Assembly: GCF_000092065.1 (NCBI RefSeq)
Contig: NC_009366.1
Span: forward strand, 316,001-380,000
Direction: 5' to 3'
Origin: Ostreococcus lucimarinus CCE9901
Taxonomy: Eukaryota; Chlorophyta; Mamiellophyceae; Mamiellales; Bathycoccaceae
Length of the DNA stretch: 64,000 bases
Positions 17,650 through 27,350 of the stretch are shown piece by piece. A model generated the notes under the pieces. The model did not search any database. It was not told the DNA's origin and saw only the letters and a program-made list of their open reading frames with translations. Position numbers and translations under genes: made by a program. The stretch's first letter is position 1, and each line of letters begins with the position of its first letter.

Positions 17650-20600
17650 ATGGGCGCGCCGACGATGGACGACGCGGCGTGCGCGGCGCGGATGCGGTGC
17701 CTGTACGAGACGTGGCGCGCGGAGCGAGACGGGGCGTTCGGCGGGGCGAGCGCGCTGGTGGTCGGGACGGGGGCGAACAAGGAGGACGACTTGCGGTACC
17801 TGAAGGCGGTGGCGCTGGAGGTGTGGTTGTTTTCGTACGAGCTGCCGGACACGCTGTTGATGTTCACGGAGCGCGGGATGCACGTGGTGGCGGGAGGGAA
17901 AAAGGCGGCGCTGATGGAGAACGCGCGGGAGGTGCTGAAGGAGGAGTGCGGGTTGGATCTCGCGGTGCACGTCAAGCCGAAGGGCGAGGACGGCGCGGCG
18001 CAGGCGGCGGCCGTCGTCGAGGCGATTAAGAGCGAGAATCTGGTGGTTGGGATGGTGATGAAGGAGAAGAACGAGGGTGCGATGATGCAATACGTGACGA
18101 AGGCGCTCGGGGAGGCTGGGATGGAAATTAAGGATGTCACGAGCGGCGTGTCGCTCGCCATGGCGGCCAAGGATGAAAAGGAGCTCGGTTTCGTGAATAA
18201 GGCGGTGACGCTAACGAGCAAGGCTTTGGGGTTCGCGGTGAAGGAGATGGAGGCCACGATCGAGGACGAAAAGAAGTTGACGCACGCCAAGTTGTCGGAG
18301 ATGACGGAGGATGCGATTATCGATCCGTCGAGACTCGGTTTGAAATTCCCGCCAGAGGACGTGGATATTTGCTATCCTCCGATTTTCCAATCTGGTGGCG
18401 AGTACGACTTAAAATACAGCGCAGAGAGCGCGAACACGAAGCTTCACTACGCTTCCCCGCCCGCGGTGGTGCACATGTCCGTCGGCGCTCGATACACGCA
18501 GTATTGCGCGAACGTCGGTCGCACGTACATGGTTGATCCGACGCCCGCGCAGGAGGCGACGTACGCCGCTATTCTCGCCGCGCAAGAGGCGGGTATCGCC
18601 GCTCTCGTCGATGATGCGACGTGTGCGTCCGTGTACGAAGCTGTCAAGTCCTCTCTGACGAGTGCGGAAGGCGTCGACGGCGCGACGTTAGCTTCAAAGT
18701 TGAACAAAAATGTCGGCACCGCCATGGGTCTCGAATTCCGCGACATGACTTTTGTGTTGAATGGCAAGTGCGAAACCAAAATCAAGGCTGGTATGTTGTT
18801 TAATCTCGCCGTCGGTGTGCAAGGCTTGAAGGAGCCGAGCGCCAAGGAAGGTAGTAAGAATGAAACGTACGCCGTGATGATCGCCGACTCTGTCTTGGTG
18901 GGCGCCGCGGGCGAGACGCCGTCAGTGTTGACCACGAACCCAAAGGGCGTCAAGGAGATCTCTTACATCATGAACGACGATGATGACGACGACGACGACG
19001 AAGAAGCCGAGGTCCAAATCAAACAAGGGGGCGTCATCATGGATGCGAAGACTCGCGCCGAGCAATCCGGTCCGAGCTCGGCGGAGGATCGCGAGCGTCG
19101 TCAGCGCGCGTTGGCGGACAAAAAGAATGCCGAAACGTACAAACGATTGACGCAAGCGGGCGAAGAAGAGATTCAAAACGCCACTATGGGCTCATCCGCA
19201 GAATTTGTCGCGTACAAGTCCATGCGTGAAGTCCCGACGCCGAAGAACAAAGAGCTCGTTCTCGCCGTCGACCAAGAGCGCGAAACCGTCCTCGTGCCGA
19301 TTTACGGTCAGCTCGTGCCTTTTCACGTCATGTCGGTCAAGTCTGCCTCAGTGAGCCAAGATGCCGGTGCTGCGTTTATTCGTATCAACTTTCAGCATCC
19401 CACCGGTTCAGGGGCGGTGGCGGTACAAAAGTACGCGGCGGCGGCGCGATTTCCGAACTCCATCTTTTTGAAGGAGGTGAGCTTTCGCAGCACGGACGCG
19501 CGTCACGCCAACCACGTGGTGCAAGAGATCCAAGCCTTGCGACGTAACATCGTGCAACGTGAAACTGAGCGCGCGCAACGCGCCGATTTGGTTCGCCAAG
19601 AGCGTCTCGTTCTCTCCTCTGGCCGCGTGCATCGCTTGACGGGTTTGTGGATGCTCCCGACGTTCGGCGGTCGCGGCGGTCGCAAGGCGGGCACGTTGGA
19701 GGCGCACACGAATGGTATGCGATATCTCGGCGCCAAAATGGACGAGCAGGTGGACATTATGTACGATAACATCCGATTCGCGTTCTTCCAACCGGCCAAG
19801 CAGGAGATTAAGACTTTGATTCATTTCCACTTGAAGAATCCAATCATGATCGGCAAAAAGAAGACGCAAGACGTGCAATTCTACCAAGAAGTCATGGAGG
19901 CTGTGCAAAACTTAGACGGCGGGCGTCGTAACATGTACGACCCGGATGAAATCGAAGACGAACAACGCGAGCGCGAGCGTCAAAAGAAAATCCAAAAGGA
20001 GTTTAGCCACTTTGCCAAGCGCGTGCAAGAAATTTGGGAAAAGGATTTCCCGCAGTTGAATTTGGAGTTTGACTCGCCGTATCACGAGCTCGCATTCCAA
20101 GGGGTGGCGTACAAGTCCACGGTGCGCATTCTGCCCACGACGTCGTGCTTGGTCGAACTCACGGAGTTCCCGCCGCTCGTGCTCGCTTCTAGCGATATCG
20201 AAGTCGTCAACTTGGAGCGCGTCGGTTTCCATTTGAAGAACTTTGACATGGCGATCATCTTCCGCGATTTCAACCGCGAAGTCCATCGCATCGATCAAAT
20301 CCCGAGCCAATACTTGGAGAACATCAAGCAGTGGTTGACGACGCTCGATATCAAGTACTACGAAGGTAAAGCCAACTTGAACTGGAAGCCGTTACTTCGA
20401 CAAATCAAAGAAGACCCCGACGGCTGGCTTGAAGCCGGCGGTTGGGAATTCTTAAACAACGAAGCCTCCGACGGCGAAGACGAAGAAGACGAGGAAATGA
20501 GCGAGTTCGAACCGAGCGAAGACGAAGACGAAGACGAGTCCGAAGAAGAGTCCGAATCCGAAAGCGTGTACGATTCCGAGGAAGACGACGAAGAGGAAGA

Positions 20601-20715
20601 ATTGGACGAGGACGACGAGGAAGGTTTGTCTTGGGACGAGCTCGAGGAAAAGGCCGCGAAAGAGGATGCCGACGCCAGCGATTCCGACGAACGGCCTCGA
20701 AAGAAGAAGCGATAG
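17650..20715 (+). CDS. SPT16: FACT complex subunit SPT16
   Basis: Large subunit of the FACT histone chaperone, which disassembles and restores nucleosomes during transcription and replication. The chosen ATG at 17650 (1021 aa) begins MGAPTMDDAACAARM; the open frame further upstream is low complexity. Residues 1-430 are the inactive creatinase/aminopeptidase-like domain (ELPDTLLMFTERGMHVV, AVVHMSVGARYTQYCANVGRTYMVDP). A linker rich in Asp follows (NDDDDDDDDEE), then the dimerisation and middle domains (PIYGQLVPFHVMSVKSASVSQD, TGLWMLPTFGGRGGRKAGTLEAHTNG, Rtt106-like PH pair with VEFPPL-type strands) and an acidic C-terminal tail from about residue 930. Length matches the family (about 1030-1070). 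Confidence 0.97.
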   Translation: MGAPTMDDAACAARMRCLYETWRAERDGAFGGASALVVGTGANKEDDLRYLKAVALEVWLFSYELPDTLLMFTERGMHVVAGGKKAALMENAREVLKEECGLDLAVHVKPKGEDGAAQAAAVVEAIKSENLVVGMVMKEKNEGAMMQYVTKALGEAGMEIKDVTSGVSLAMAAKDEKELGFVNKAVTLTSKALGFAVKEMEATIEDEKKLTHAKLSEMTEDAIIDPSRLGLKFPPEDVDICYPPIFQSGGEYDLKYSAESANTKLHYASPPAVVHMSVGARYTQYCANVGRTYMVDPTPAQEATYAAILAAQEAGIAALVDDATCASVYEAVKSSLTSAEGVDGATLASKLNKNVGTAMGLEFRDMTFVLNGKCETKIKAGMLFNLAVGVQGLKEPSAKEGSKNETYAVMIADSVLVGAAGETPSVLTTNPKGVKEISYIMNDDDDDDDDEEAEVQIKQGGVIMDAKTRAEQSGPSSAEDRERRQRALADKKNAETYKRLTQAGEEEIQNATMGSSAEFVAYKSMREVPTPKNKELVLAVDQERETVLVPIYGQLVPFHVMSVKSASVSQDAGAAFIRINFQHPTGSGAVAVQKYAAAARFPNSIFLKEVSFRSTDARHANHVVQEIQALRRNIVQRETERAQRADLVRQERLVLSSGRVHRLTGLWMLPTFGGRGGRKAGTLEAHTNGMRYLGAKMDEQVDIMYDNIRFAFFQPAKQEIKTLIHFHLKNPIMIGKKKTQDVQFYQEVMEAVQNLDGGRRNMYDPDEIEDEQRERERQKKIQKEFSHFAKRVQEIWEKDFPQLNLEFDSPYHELAFQGVAYKSTVRILPTTSCLVELTEFPPLVLASSDIEVVNLERVGFHLKNFDMAIIFRDFNREVHRIDQIPSQYLENIKQWLTTLDIKYYEGKANLNWKPLLRQIKEDPDGWLEAGGWEFLNNEASDGEDEEDEEMSEFEPSEDEDEDESEEESESESVYDSEEDDEEEELDEDDEEGLSWDELEEKAAKEDADASDSDERPRKKKR

Positions 20716-20847
20716 ACATTTACGCGACGATCATCACGTTATATGGATTGAAATTACACGCACCAAATCAACCATTCTTCGCGCGAACGTCCGACTCGCG
20801 CCCTTCGTCCCCGCGCCGTCGAACGCGTCGTCACACCGGGAAGCGCC

Positions 20848-21470
20848 ATGTCTTACCTTCTTCCCCATCTCCGCAACGGGTGGGCCGTCGACCAGGCGAT
20901 CTTGAGCGAAGAGGACCGCGTCGTGGTCATTCGTTTCGGTTCCGACGCCGACGACACGTGCATGCGCATGGACGAGGTGCGCGCGCGACGAAACTCGCGC
21001 GACTCGACCGATTCTCGCGTCGATTCCGACGACTGACGACGACGATTTCGCCCGTTCGCGCGACGCAGACCTTAGCGGGGGTGGCGGATAAGATTAAAAA
21101 CTTTGCCATCATATACTTGGTGGACATCTCGGAGGTAAGCGTCGACGCGCGACGACGACGACGACGACGACGACGACGGCTGGCGCCGCCGCGAAGCGAC
21201 GACTGACGAACGAACGGACGAACGAACGACGCGCAGGTGCCCGATTTTAACGCCATGTACGAGCTGTACGACCCGTGCACGGTGATGTTCTTCTTCCGGA
21301 ACAAGCACATACAGATCGATCTCGGGACGGGGAACAACAACAAGGTGAACTGGGCGATGGACGATAAGCAGGAGTTCATCGACATCGTGGAGACGGTGTA
21401 CACGGGCGCGCGCAAGGGGCGGGGTTTGGTGATCTCTCCGAGGGATTACTCGACGAAATATCGATACTAG
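20848..21470 (+). CDS. DIM1: U5 snRNP 15-kDa protein DIM1/TXNL4A, three exons
   Basis: Thioredoxin-fold core component of the U4/U6-U5 tri-snRNP, required for pre-mRNA splicing. Exons are 20848-20976 (43 codons), 21069-21134 (22 codons) and 21237-21470 (77 codons plus stop), all phase 0. The spliced product is 142 aa, exactly the length of plant and animal orthologues, and reads MSYLLPHLRNGWAVDQAIL, then TLAGVADKIKNFAIIYLVD, then VPDFNAMYELYDPCTVMFFF, ending in the invariant DYSTKYRY. It is downstream of SPT16 on the same strand (132 bp) and convergent with RAD51C. Confidence 0.97.
20977..21068 (+). other. DIM1 intron 1 (92 bp)
   Basis: Donor GTGCGC, acceptor GCAG ending at 21068, GACTGACG about 35 bp before the acceptor. 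Supported by exact reconstruction of the 142-aa protein. Confidence 0.93.
21135..21236 (+). other. DIM1 intron 2 (102 bp)
   Basis: Donor GTAAGC, acceptor GCAG ending at 21236, GACTGACG about 35 bp before the acceptor. A GAC trinucleotide microsatellite lies inside at about 21151-21178. Supported by exact reconstruction of the protein. Confidence 0.93.
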
Positions 21471-21539
21471 CGCTAGAAGAATGTTACATGCATGCATACA
21501 CATAGATTGATTCGAATCGTTTCGTCGTTTCGTTTCGCG

Positions 21540-22616
21540 TCACGGAGCGGCGCGTTTGGAGCCTCGCACGTCGCGAATGCCGCCCGCGGTGACGGCGTAC
21601 CGCGCGCGCGCCTGCGGTAAACGCGGAGACTTCGTGACGAACGCCACGCGTTCATCGTTTTCCCAGCTTAAAATCACCCTCGTCGTACACGCGTGCGCGT
21701 ACGACTCCCCGAGCGCGGGCACCAGCCGCGCCGAGCCGTCGCGCTGCGGCTTCACCGTCACCTGATTCACCGTCACCACCGCCACCTGCTGCGTCGTCGC
21801 GATGGACATCAACCTATTCGTCATCTTACTCAAAATCGTCGTCCGCAGCGCCATGTCTTGAAAATCCTGCCTAAAGTGAAACGCCACGCTATCGATCACC
21901 ACCAACCGCACTTTGGGTCGCTCGGCGATGAACTCCCCGAGCGTCTCCAGCGCCGCCAACAGCTCCGTCACCTCGTGACATCGAAACAAGTGAATCCCTC
22001 GCAGCATCGCCTCCGGCGCGCACGTCTCAAGCGCCGCCTCCATCTCTCGCCTCGCGTCCTCGTCCTCGCACCTCTTCGCGCACCGCCCTAGGTGTTCCGC
22101 CAGCGCCTCCGCCATGTCCATCGCTCGCTCCGCCGTGAAGCTCCCCTCCGTGTCCACGTACACCGCCTCGCCTCCCAATCCCCCGAACGCCCGCGGCGTC
22201 TGCGCGCTCACGCTCAGCTGCATCGCCATCTGCGTTTTCCCGATTCCCGGGCATCCGCACAGCTCCGTGATCTCGCCGCTCGCCGCGCCGCCTCCCAGCG
22301 CGTCGTCCAGCGCCTCGCAAAACGTAAACACCGACCACCGCGCGCGCTCCTCTCGCAGCAATTCCGCCGCCGACCGCGCCCCTCTCAGCGCGATGCCCTC
22401 GCCGTTGAATCGCGCGGCTTTCAGCGCGTCGTTCGCCTCGTCCAGCGTCAGCGCGCACTCGCGCGCGAGCGTCGACGGAGAGTTTCCAGAGATGCGCAGG
22501 ACGTCGCGCGCGCTGTGCACGCCCGCGCGCTGGAGCTTCGAGCGCGTGGACGGCGCGAGGGCGAGCGAGGTGAGGGCGTAGGAGTCCTGGAACCAGTCGC
22601 CGGGGGCGTGGTCCAT
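21540..22616 (-). CDS. RAD51C: RAD51C-type recombinase paralogue
   Basis: RecA-fold ATPase acting with RAD51 in homologous recombination and crosslink repair. 358 aa. An N-terminal helix-hairpin-helix-like domain (residues 20-65, LQRAGVHSARDVLRI) precedes the ATPase core with Walker A GCPGIGKTQ at 121-129. The following AFGGLGGEAVYVDTEGSF is the RAD51C-specific version of this block. Walker B is LVVIDSVAFHFRQDFQDMALRT, then TNQQ-like TVNQVT. Length is close to human RAD51C (376 aa). The C-terminal GSKRAA could act as a nuclear signal. Convergent with DIM1 (69 bp). Confidence 0.92.
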   Translation of the reverse strand: MDHAPGDWFQDSYALTSLALAPSTRSKLQRAGVHSARDVLRISGNSPSTLARECALTLDEANDALKAARFNGEGIALRGARSAAELLREERARWSVFTFCEALDDALGGGAASGEITELCGCPGIGKTQMAMQLSVSAQTPRAFGGLGGEAVYVDTEGSFTAERAMDMAEALAEHLGRCAKRCEDEDARREMEAALETCAPEAMLRGIHLFRCHEVTELLAALETLGEFIAERPKVRLVVIDSVAFHFRQDFQDMALRTTILSKMTNRLMSIATTQQVAVVTVNQVTVKPQRDGSARLVPALGESYAHACTTRVILSWENDERVAFVTKSPRLPQARARYAVTAGGIRDVRGSKRAAP

Positions 22617-22788
22617 GGCGACGGCCGACCGCGCGCGCGGGGGCGTGACGGGTGATTTTTGATTTTTAAACGCCTCGCGCGGATGCGTGGAACGACGGAG
22701 CGACGGAACGACGAACGACGGAACGATGGATGGATGGTGTCACAAAGACGCCGAACGCCGCGCGCGCGACGGGCGTCGCGCGTAATTA

Positions 22789-23694
22789 TTAACGGGATTT
22801 GGAGGGTTTGATGGCGTCGACGACGGTGGCGAGGAATTCTCGCGCGCGACGACGCGCGGCGTCGAAACCGACGAAGGATTTGTCGACGACGTCTCTGAAA
22901 CCGACTCGAGCGACGGCGTAACCGTCGATCGCGCGCGCCTTGATGGCGGACGCGGCGACGGCGACGTACTTCTCGCTGAAATCGCCGACAAAGGCGGTCA
23001 TTTTGCCCGTGTACGCCGTCGTGCGCTCCACGCTCGTCTCCAACAGCGCGTGCAAATTCTCCGTGCTCGATTTCAACATCGGCGCGAGCTTCGGACCGAC
23101 GCCCCCGATCGCGTCCCTGCATCGCGAGATCGCGTCCTCCATCGCCGCCCTGACGTCGTCGGAAAACACCCGCTCGAACGCGTCCGCGACGATCGCCATC
23201 GCTCGCTTCATCGCGTCCTCGCACTTGTCGACGCACCGCCTCGCCGCGCGTTTACACCGCTCCGGCCCGAGCGCGTACGCCACCGCGCATCCCGTCACCG
23301 CGCCCGCGATGAAGTACCCTCGCAGCCCGATCTTCGGCATCATCGTCGTCGATCTCGCGCTCGTCGCCCTCGCGGCGCGCTCTGTCGTCGCTCTCGCGCC
23401 TCCCAGCGTCGTCGGCGTCGTCGTCCCGCCCAGCGCCTTGGTCGCCGTCTCCCTCGCCCGCGTCCACGCCGCCGCGACGCCGTCGCTCGCGCTCGCGCTC
23501 GGCGCGCGCGTCACCGCGTCCGCGACCGTTCGCGCCGAGTCCGACGCCCGTCCGAACATCGCGTCGACGTGCGACGCGACGCTCGGGTCCGATCTTCGCG
23601 CGTAATCGAGCGCGACGTCGACGTATCCAAACTGTCGCTGCGACGCCGCGCCGAGCGCGAACGTCGTCGCGGGCACGACGACGCGGGTCGCCAT
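22789..23694 (-). CDS. Unknown single-pass membrane protein with amphipathic helices
   Basis: I do not recognise this gene. From the ATG at 23694 it encodes 301 aa beginning MATRVVVPATTFALGAASQRQ. It has an Ala/Thr/Arg-rich N-terminal third, a hydrophobic stretch GYFIAGAVTGCAVAYALG near residue 135, and a long C-terminal half of alternating charged and small hydrophobic residues that should form amphipathic helices, ending in a basic tail (KPSKSR). Four Cys cluster around RCVDKCED just after the membrane segment. The N-terminus could be a plastid or mitochondrial leader. The open frame continues upstream to 23943 but that part is low complexity. Codon use matches neighbours, so I think it is real. 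Confidence 0.62.
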   Translation of the reverse strand: MATRVVVPATTFALGAASQRQFGYVDVALDYARRSDPSVASHVDAMFGRASDSARTVADAVTRAPSASASDGVAAAWTRARETATKALGGTTTPTTLGGARATTERAARATSARSTTMMPKIGLRGYFIAGAVTGCAVAYALGPERCKRAARRCVDKCEDAMKRAMAIVADAFERVFSDDVRAAMEDAISRCRDAIGGVGPKLAPMLKSSTENLHALLETSVERTTAYTGKMTAFVGDFSEKYVAVAASAIKARAIDGYAVARVGFRDVVDKSFVGFDAARRRAREFLATVVDAIKPSKSR

Positions 23695-23891
23695 TTTTGC
23701 GCGATCGTCTCGCGCCGGTGCGGCGGCGCGGTGTGGCGACGGCGCGACGGGCGCGTCGAGGGAAAGATTTTTTGAATGATCTTTCCCCTCTGGCTGTCGG
23801 GACGACGACGCGGACGCGCGAACGGATTGAAAAAAATGAAAGCGCGCGGCGCGCGGGTGAATGAATGAAGATGAAACTACGGCGTCGTTCA

Positions 23892-25025
23892 CTACTGCGA
23901 TGCGTCGCTCATGGCGTCGCGACGCTCGTCGACGGACCAACACTTGCCGGAGGAGACGACGTCGTCGGCGCGCGAGGCGAAGGCGGCGGCGCTCGCGGCG
24001 GTGCCGTCGGCGTACGCGGCGTCGGCGCGCGCCTCGGCGGAGGCGCGGGCGGCGATTTGTTCTAGGGTTTCACCGGTGTACGTGTCGACGCCGTCGACGA
24101 TGCCGACGCCCGTGGCGACGCGGACGCGCTGGCGGAAGGCGTCTTTTTCGCCCTTGAACTCGGAGTCGCACTTGGAAAAGCAGGGCACCATGACGGCGGC
24201 GTCTTCGTACAGCGGGGGCGGGACGACGTTGAACTTCCATTGGCAGGAAAAGTCGTCGTAGTTGGGTTGAATGTGTAAATCCATCCCAAAGTCCTCCTTC
24301 AACCACTCCTGCGACGGCGCCTTGCACGTGTTCACGCACACGCTCGCGCACTGCGACGTCTCTAAAAACCGACACCGCTCCGCCTTGACGGCTTGCGGCA
24401 CGCGCACAAACTTTGGCACATTCTTAAACGTCTTCGTCAACCACGCCGGCGTGGGAACCTCGACGTGATCGACCCCTTCCATCGGTCCCATGAGCCACGG
24501 AAACAAGTTCGTGAACACCAACACGAACGCGTAATTCGCCGCCCAATCCGGCGTATTCGGCTGGATGGCCTTTTTCCAAATCGGCGGCACGAACCCGATC
24601 CCGATCGCCGGCAGTATCCCAGCGAACACCCGCTTTGCCCGCACTTGCACGTCCCTCGCGTTTCCCTTCATGTCGTTCACCTCCCGCACCGCGCTCATGA
24701 TCCCCTCGAACTCCGTCCACGGCCTCGGATCCCGGTCGACGCCGCCCACCTCTCGCACCAGCAACCCGCGAATCGTCCGCGTCAAGATTTTACTCACCGG
24801 CGACGCGTCCACGCGCGCGTAATCCACCGTCCCGTCCTCGCGCAGCGGTAGCGACGACTGTTTCGGCGTCGCGCCGCGCCACGCCGCGCCCGCGTCGTCG
24901 CGCGACGCGTCCGCGCGTCGTCGCGTCGCGCGTCGTCGCGTCGTCTTATCGCGTCCCGTCGTCGTCGTCGTCGTCGTCGTCGCGCGTCGCGTCGCGCGCG
25001 CGCACGGCGTCGCGACGACGCGCAT
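23892..25025 (-). CDS. DWARF27-like (DUF4033) plastid protein
   Basis: The C-terminal half carries the D27 family block: RCRFLETSQCASVCVNTCKAPSQEWL, FGMDLHIQPNYDDFSCQWKF, VPPPLYEDAAVMVPCFSKC. In land plants D27 is an iron-containing carotene isomerase that starts strigolactone synthesis; algal members probably act on carotenoids too, but the substrate here is not shown. The chosen ATG at 25025 gives 377 aa with a Thr/Arg-rich plastid-type leader (MRVVATPCARATRRATTTTT). Residues about 150-230 include two hydrophobic stretches (ILPAIGIGFVPPIWKKA, YAFVLVFTNLFPWLMG) that may lie on a membrane. A 150-codon open extension upstream is Arg-rich and omitted. Divergent from BMS1 by 286 bp. Confidence 0.83.
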   Translation of the reverse strand: MRVVATPCARATRRATTTTTTTTGRDKTTRRRATRRRADASRDDAGAAWRGATPKQSSLPLREDGTVDYARVDASPVSKILTRTIRGLLVREVGGVDRDPRPWTEFEGIMSAVREVNDMKGNARDVQVRAKRVFAGILPAIGIGFVPPIWKKAIQPNTPDWAANYAFVLVFTNLFPWLMGPMEGVDHVEVPTPAWLTKTFKNVPKFVRVPQAVKAERCRFLETSQCASVCVNTCKAPSQEWLKEDFGMDLHIQPNYDDFSCQWKFNVVPPPLYEDAAVMVPCFSKCDSEFKGEKDAFRQRVRVATGVGIVDGVDTYTGETLEQIAARASAEARADAAYADGTAASAAAFASRADDVVSSGKCWSVDERRDAMSDASQ

Positions 25026-25311
25026 CGCGCGCGCGTTCCCGCGTCGGCGTCGACGTCGACGCGCGCGCGCCGTCCGACGCGTCCGACGCGTCGCGGCGTC
25101 GCGACGTCGCGTCGACGCGGGCGACGCGCGTCGTCGCGACCGTCGATCGCGCGATCGTCTCGAACCTCGACGCGTCGATCGATCGCGCGAGACGAAGCTC
25201 GACGCGTCGATCGATCGAACGCGCGCGATGGTTCGATCGCGCGCGCGCGACGCGCGAACGGCCCGCGACGTCCGCGCCGCGCGGCACGACGGCGCGCGCG
25301 CGACGCGCGGC

Positions 25312-27315
25312 ATGGACGCGGTGTTCAAGAGCGATGCGAGCGATAAGCCGCACCGCGCGCCGCGCGCGGGGGCGAAGCGCGAGAAGAAGGCGCTGACGGC
25401 GAAGACGAAGCGGGCGCGGCGGGACGGCGGCGGCGGCGGGGACGACGCGACGACGCGCGGTGGGAACAATCCGCGGGCGTTCATATTCAGCGGGGCGAGA
25501 AAGGCGAAGCGGGCGCGGACGGTGGCGATCGAGAAGGCGGAGCGGAAGCTCCGGGCGCCGGTGCGAGAGCTGGGGGGGGGGGAGGAGGCGCCGCCGTTCG
25601 TGGTGTGCGTGCAGGGACCGCCGGGGGTGGGGAAGACGACGCTCGTGCGATCGCTGGTGAAGCACTACACGAGACACGCGCTGAATGAGATCAAAGGACC
25701 GCTGACGCTGGTGACGGGGAAGAAGCGGAAGATACAGATCATGGAGGTGAAGAACGACCTGAACGATATGGTGGACGCGGCGAAGGTGGCGGATTTGGTG
25801 TTGTTGCTCGTGGACGGATCGTTCGGATTCGAGATGGAGACGTTTGAGTTTTTAAACGTGCTGCAGGTGCATGGGTTTCCTCGAGTCATGGGCGTGCTGA
25901 CGCATCTCGACGAGTTTCACGACGTGAAGAAGTTGAAGAAGACGAAGAAGTTGTTGAAGCATCGCTTTTGGACGGAGATTTACGACGGCGCCAAGTTGTT
26001 TTACATTTCTGGCTTATCGAATGGGCGATATAATCTCAGGGACACGATGAACTTGGCGCGATTCATCTCGACGGCGAAGACCAAACCGTTGATTTGGCGA
26101 ACGTCGCATCCATACGTCGTGGGTGACCGTTTCGAGGACATCACAAAGCCAGAGCTCGTGCACGACAATCCCGTGTGCGATCGCGAGGTGGCGCTGTATG
26201 GGTACTTGCACGGATGCAACCTAAAGCACGGACAGCTCGTGCACGTTGCAGGGGTTGGGGACATGGCGGTGAAAGAAATCGCGCAATTGCCCGATCCGTG
26301 TCCGCTGCCGAGCAAGGAGAGAAAGCAGCGAAAATTGGACGAAAAGCAAAAGCTCATTTACGCCCCGATGAGCGACGTCGGTGGTTTATTGTACGATAAA
26401 GACGCGGTATACATCAGTGTCGACGACAAACAAATGAACTTCTCAAAGCGCCAGCTTCGTGAAAAACTTCTCGCGGAAGGGCGTCCGTTGCCAGATGAAC
26501 ACGCGGTGGATTTCGGCGTGGAGATGGTGCACGGTTTGCAGGACACGCGCATCTCCGTCGACGAGAAGCTTCGGAACAGCGAAATATCGCTCTTCAAAGG
26601 AAGTAAAGCGTTGAAAGGGGAAGATTTTCAGAAGAAAGACGCATTCGACGTGGACTCGGACGATGGAGATTCCGAGGGTGATTCGAGCGATGAGGACGAC
26701 TCGGACGACGAGAGCGATAATGGTAGCGACGGCGAAGACGTCGACTTTCCTTCGAGAAAGCAGAAAGCAGGCGACGGTAGAACGCGTCGCGCCGCTGACT
26801 TTGACGAAGAACCCGAGAGAGGATACGAAGACGTCGACAGCGAGGATGAGGATGAGGAGGGTGAGGATGAGGAAGACGACAACGAAGGTCTCGGTCGCGG
26901 CGCGTCCAAGTGGAAAGAAATGATGCAAGGGTACAAACGCGAGAAGACTCTTATGGAGCTCATCTACGACGATACCACGGGCACGACGCGCGGCGAGCGC
27001 GTGAATGAGTCCGGATCCGATTCCGACTCCGAATCAGACTTGTTTAGAAAGCAAGAAGATTCCGATTCAAAGATGGACACACTCGATTCGTTTGATCGAA
27101 CCAAATTCTTACCCGAAGTCCGCTCTGGTTTGGATCTCGACGATCCAGCACTTAGAAATCGATTCGTCACCGGTGATTGGGACGCGGCCAAGGCGCGAAG
27201 TGAGGCGCAACCGCGAGATGAGAACGAAGACGGCGACGAGGACGAAGTCTTTGGCGACTTTGAAGACTTAGAGACGGGTGAAAAGTTTGGACCCGGTGCG
27301 CCGGGCGGTAAAGAC

Positions 27316-27350
<35 letters not shown>

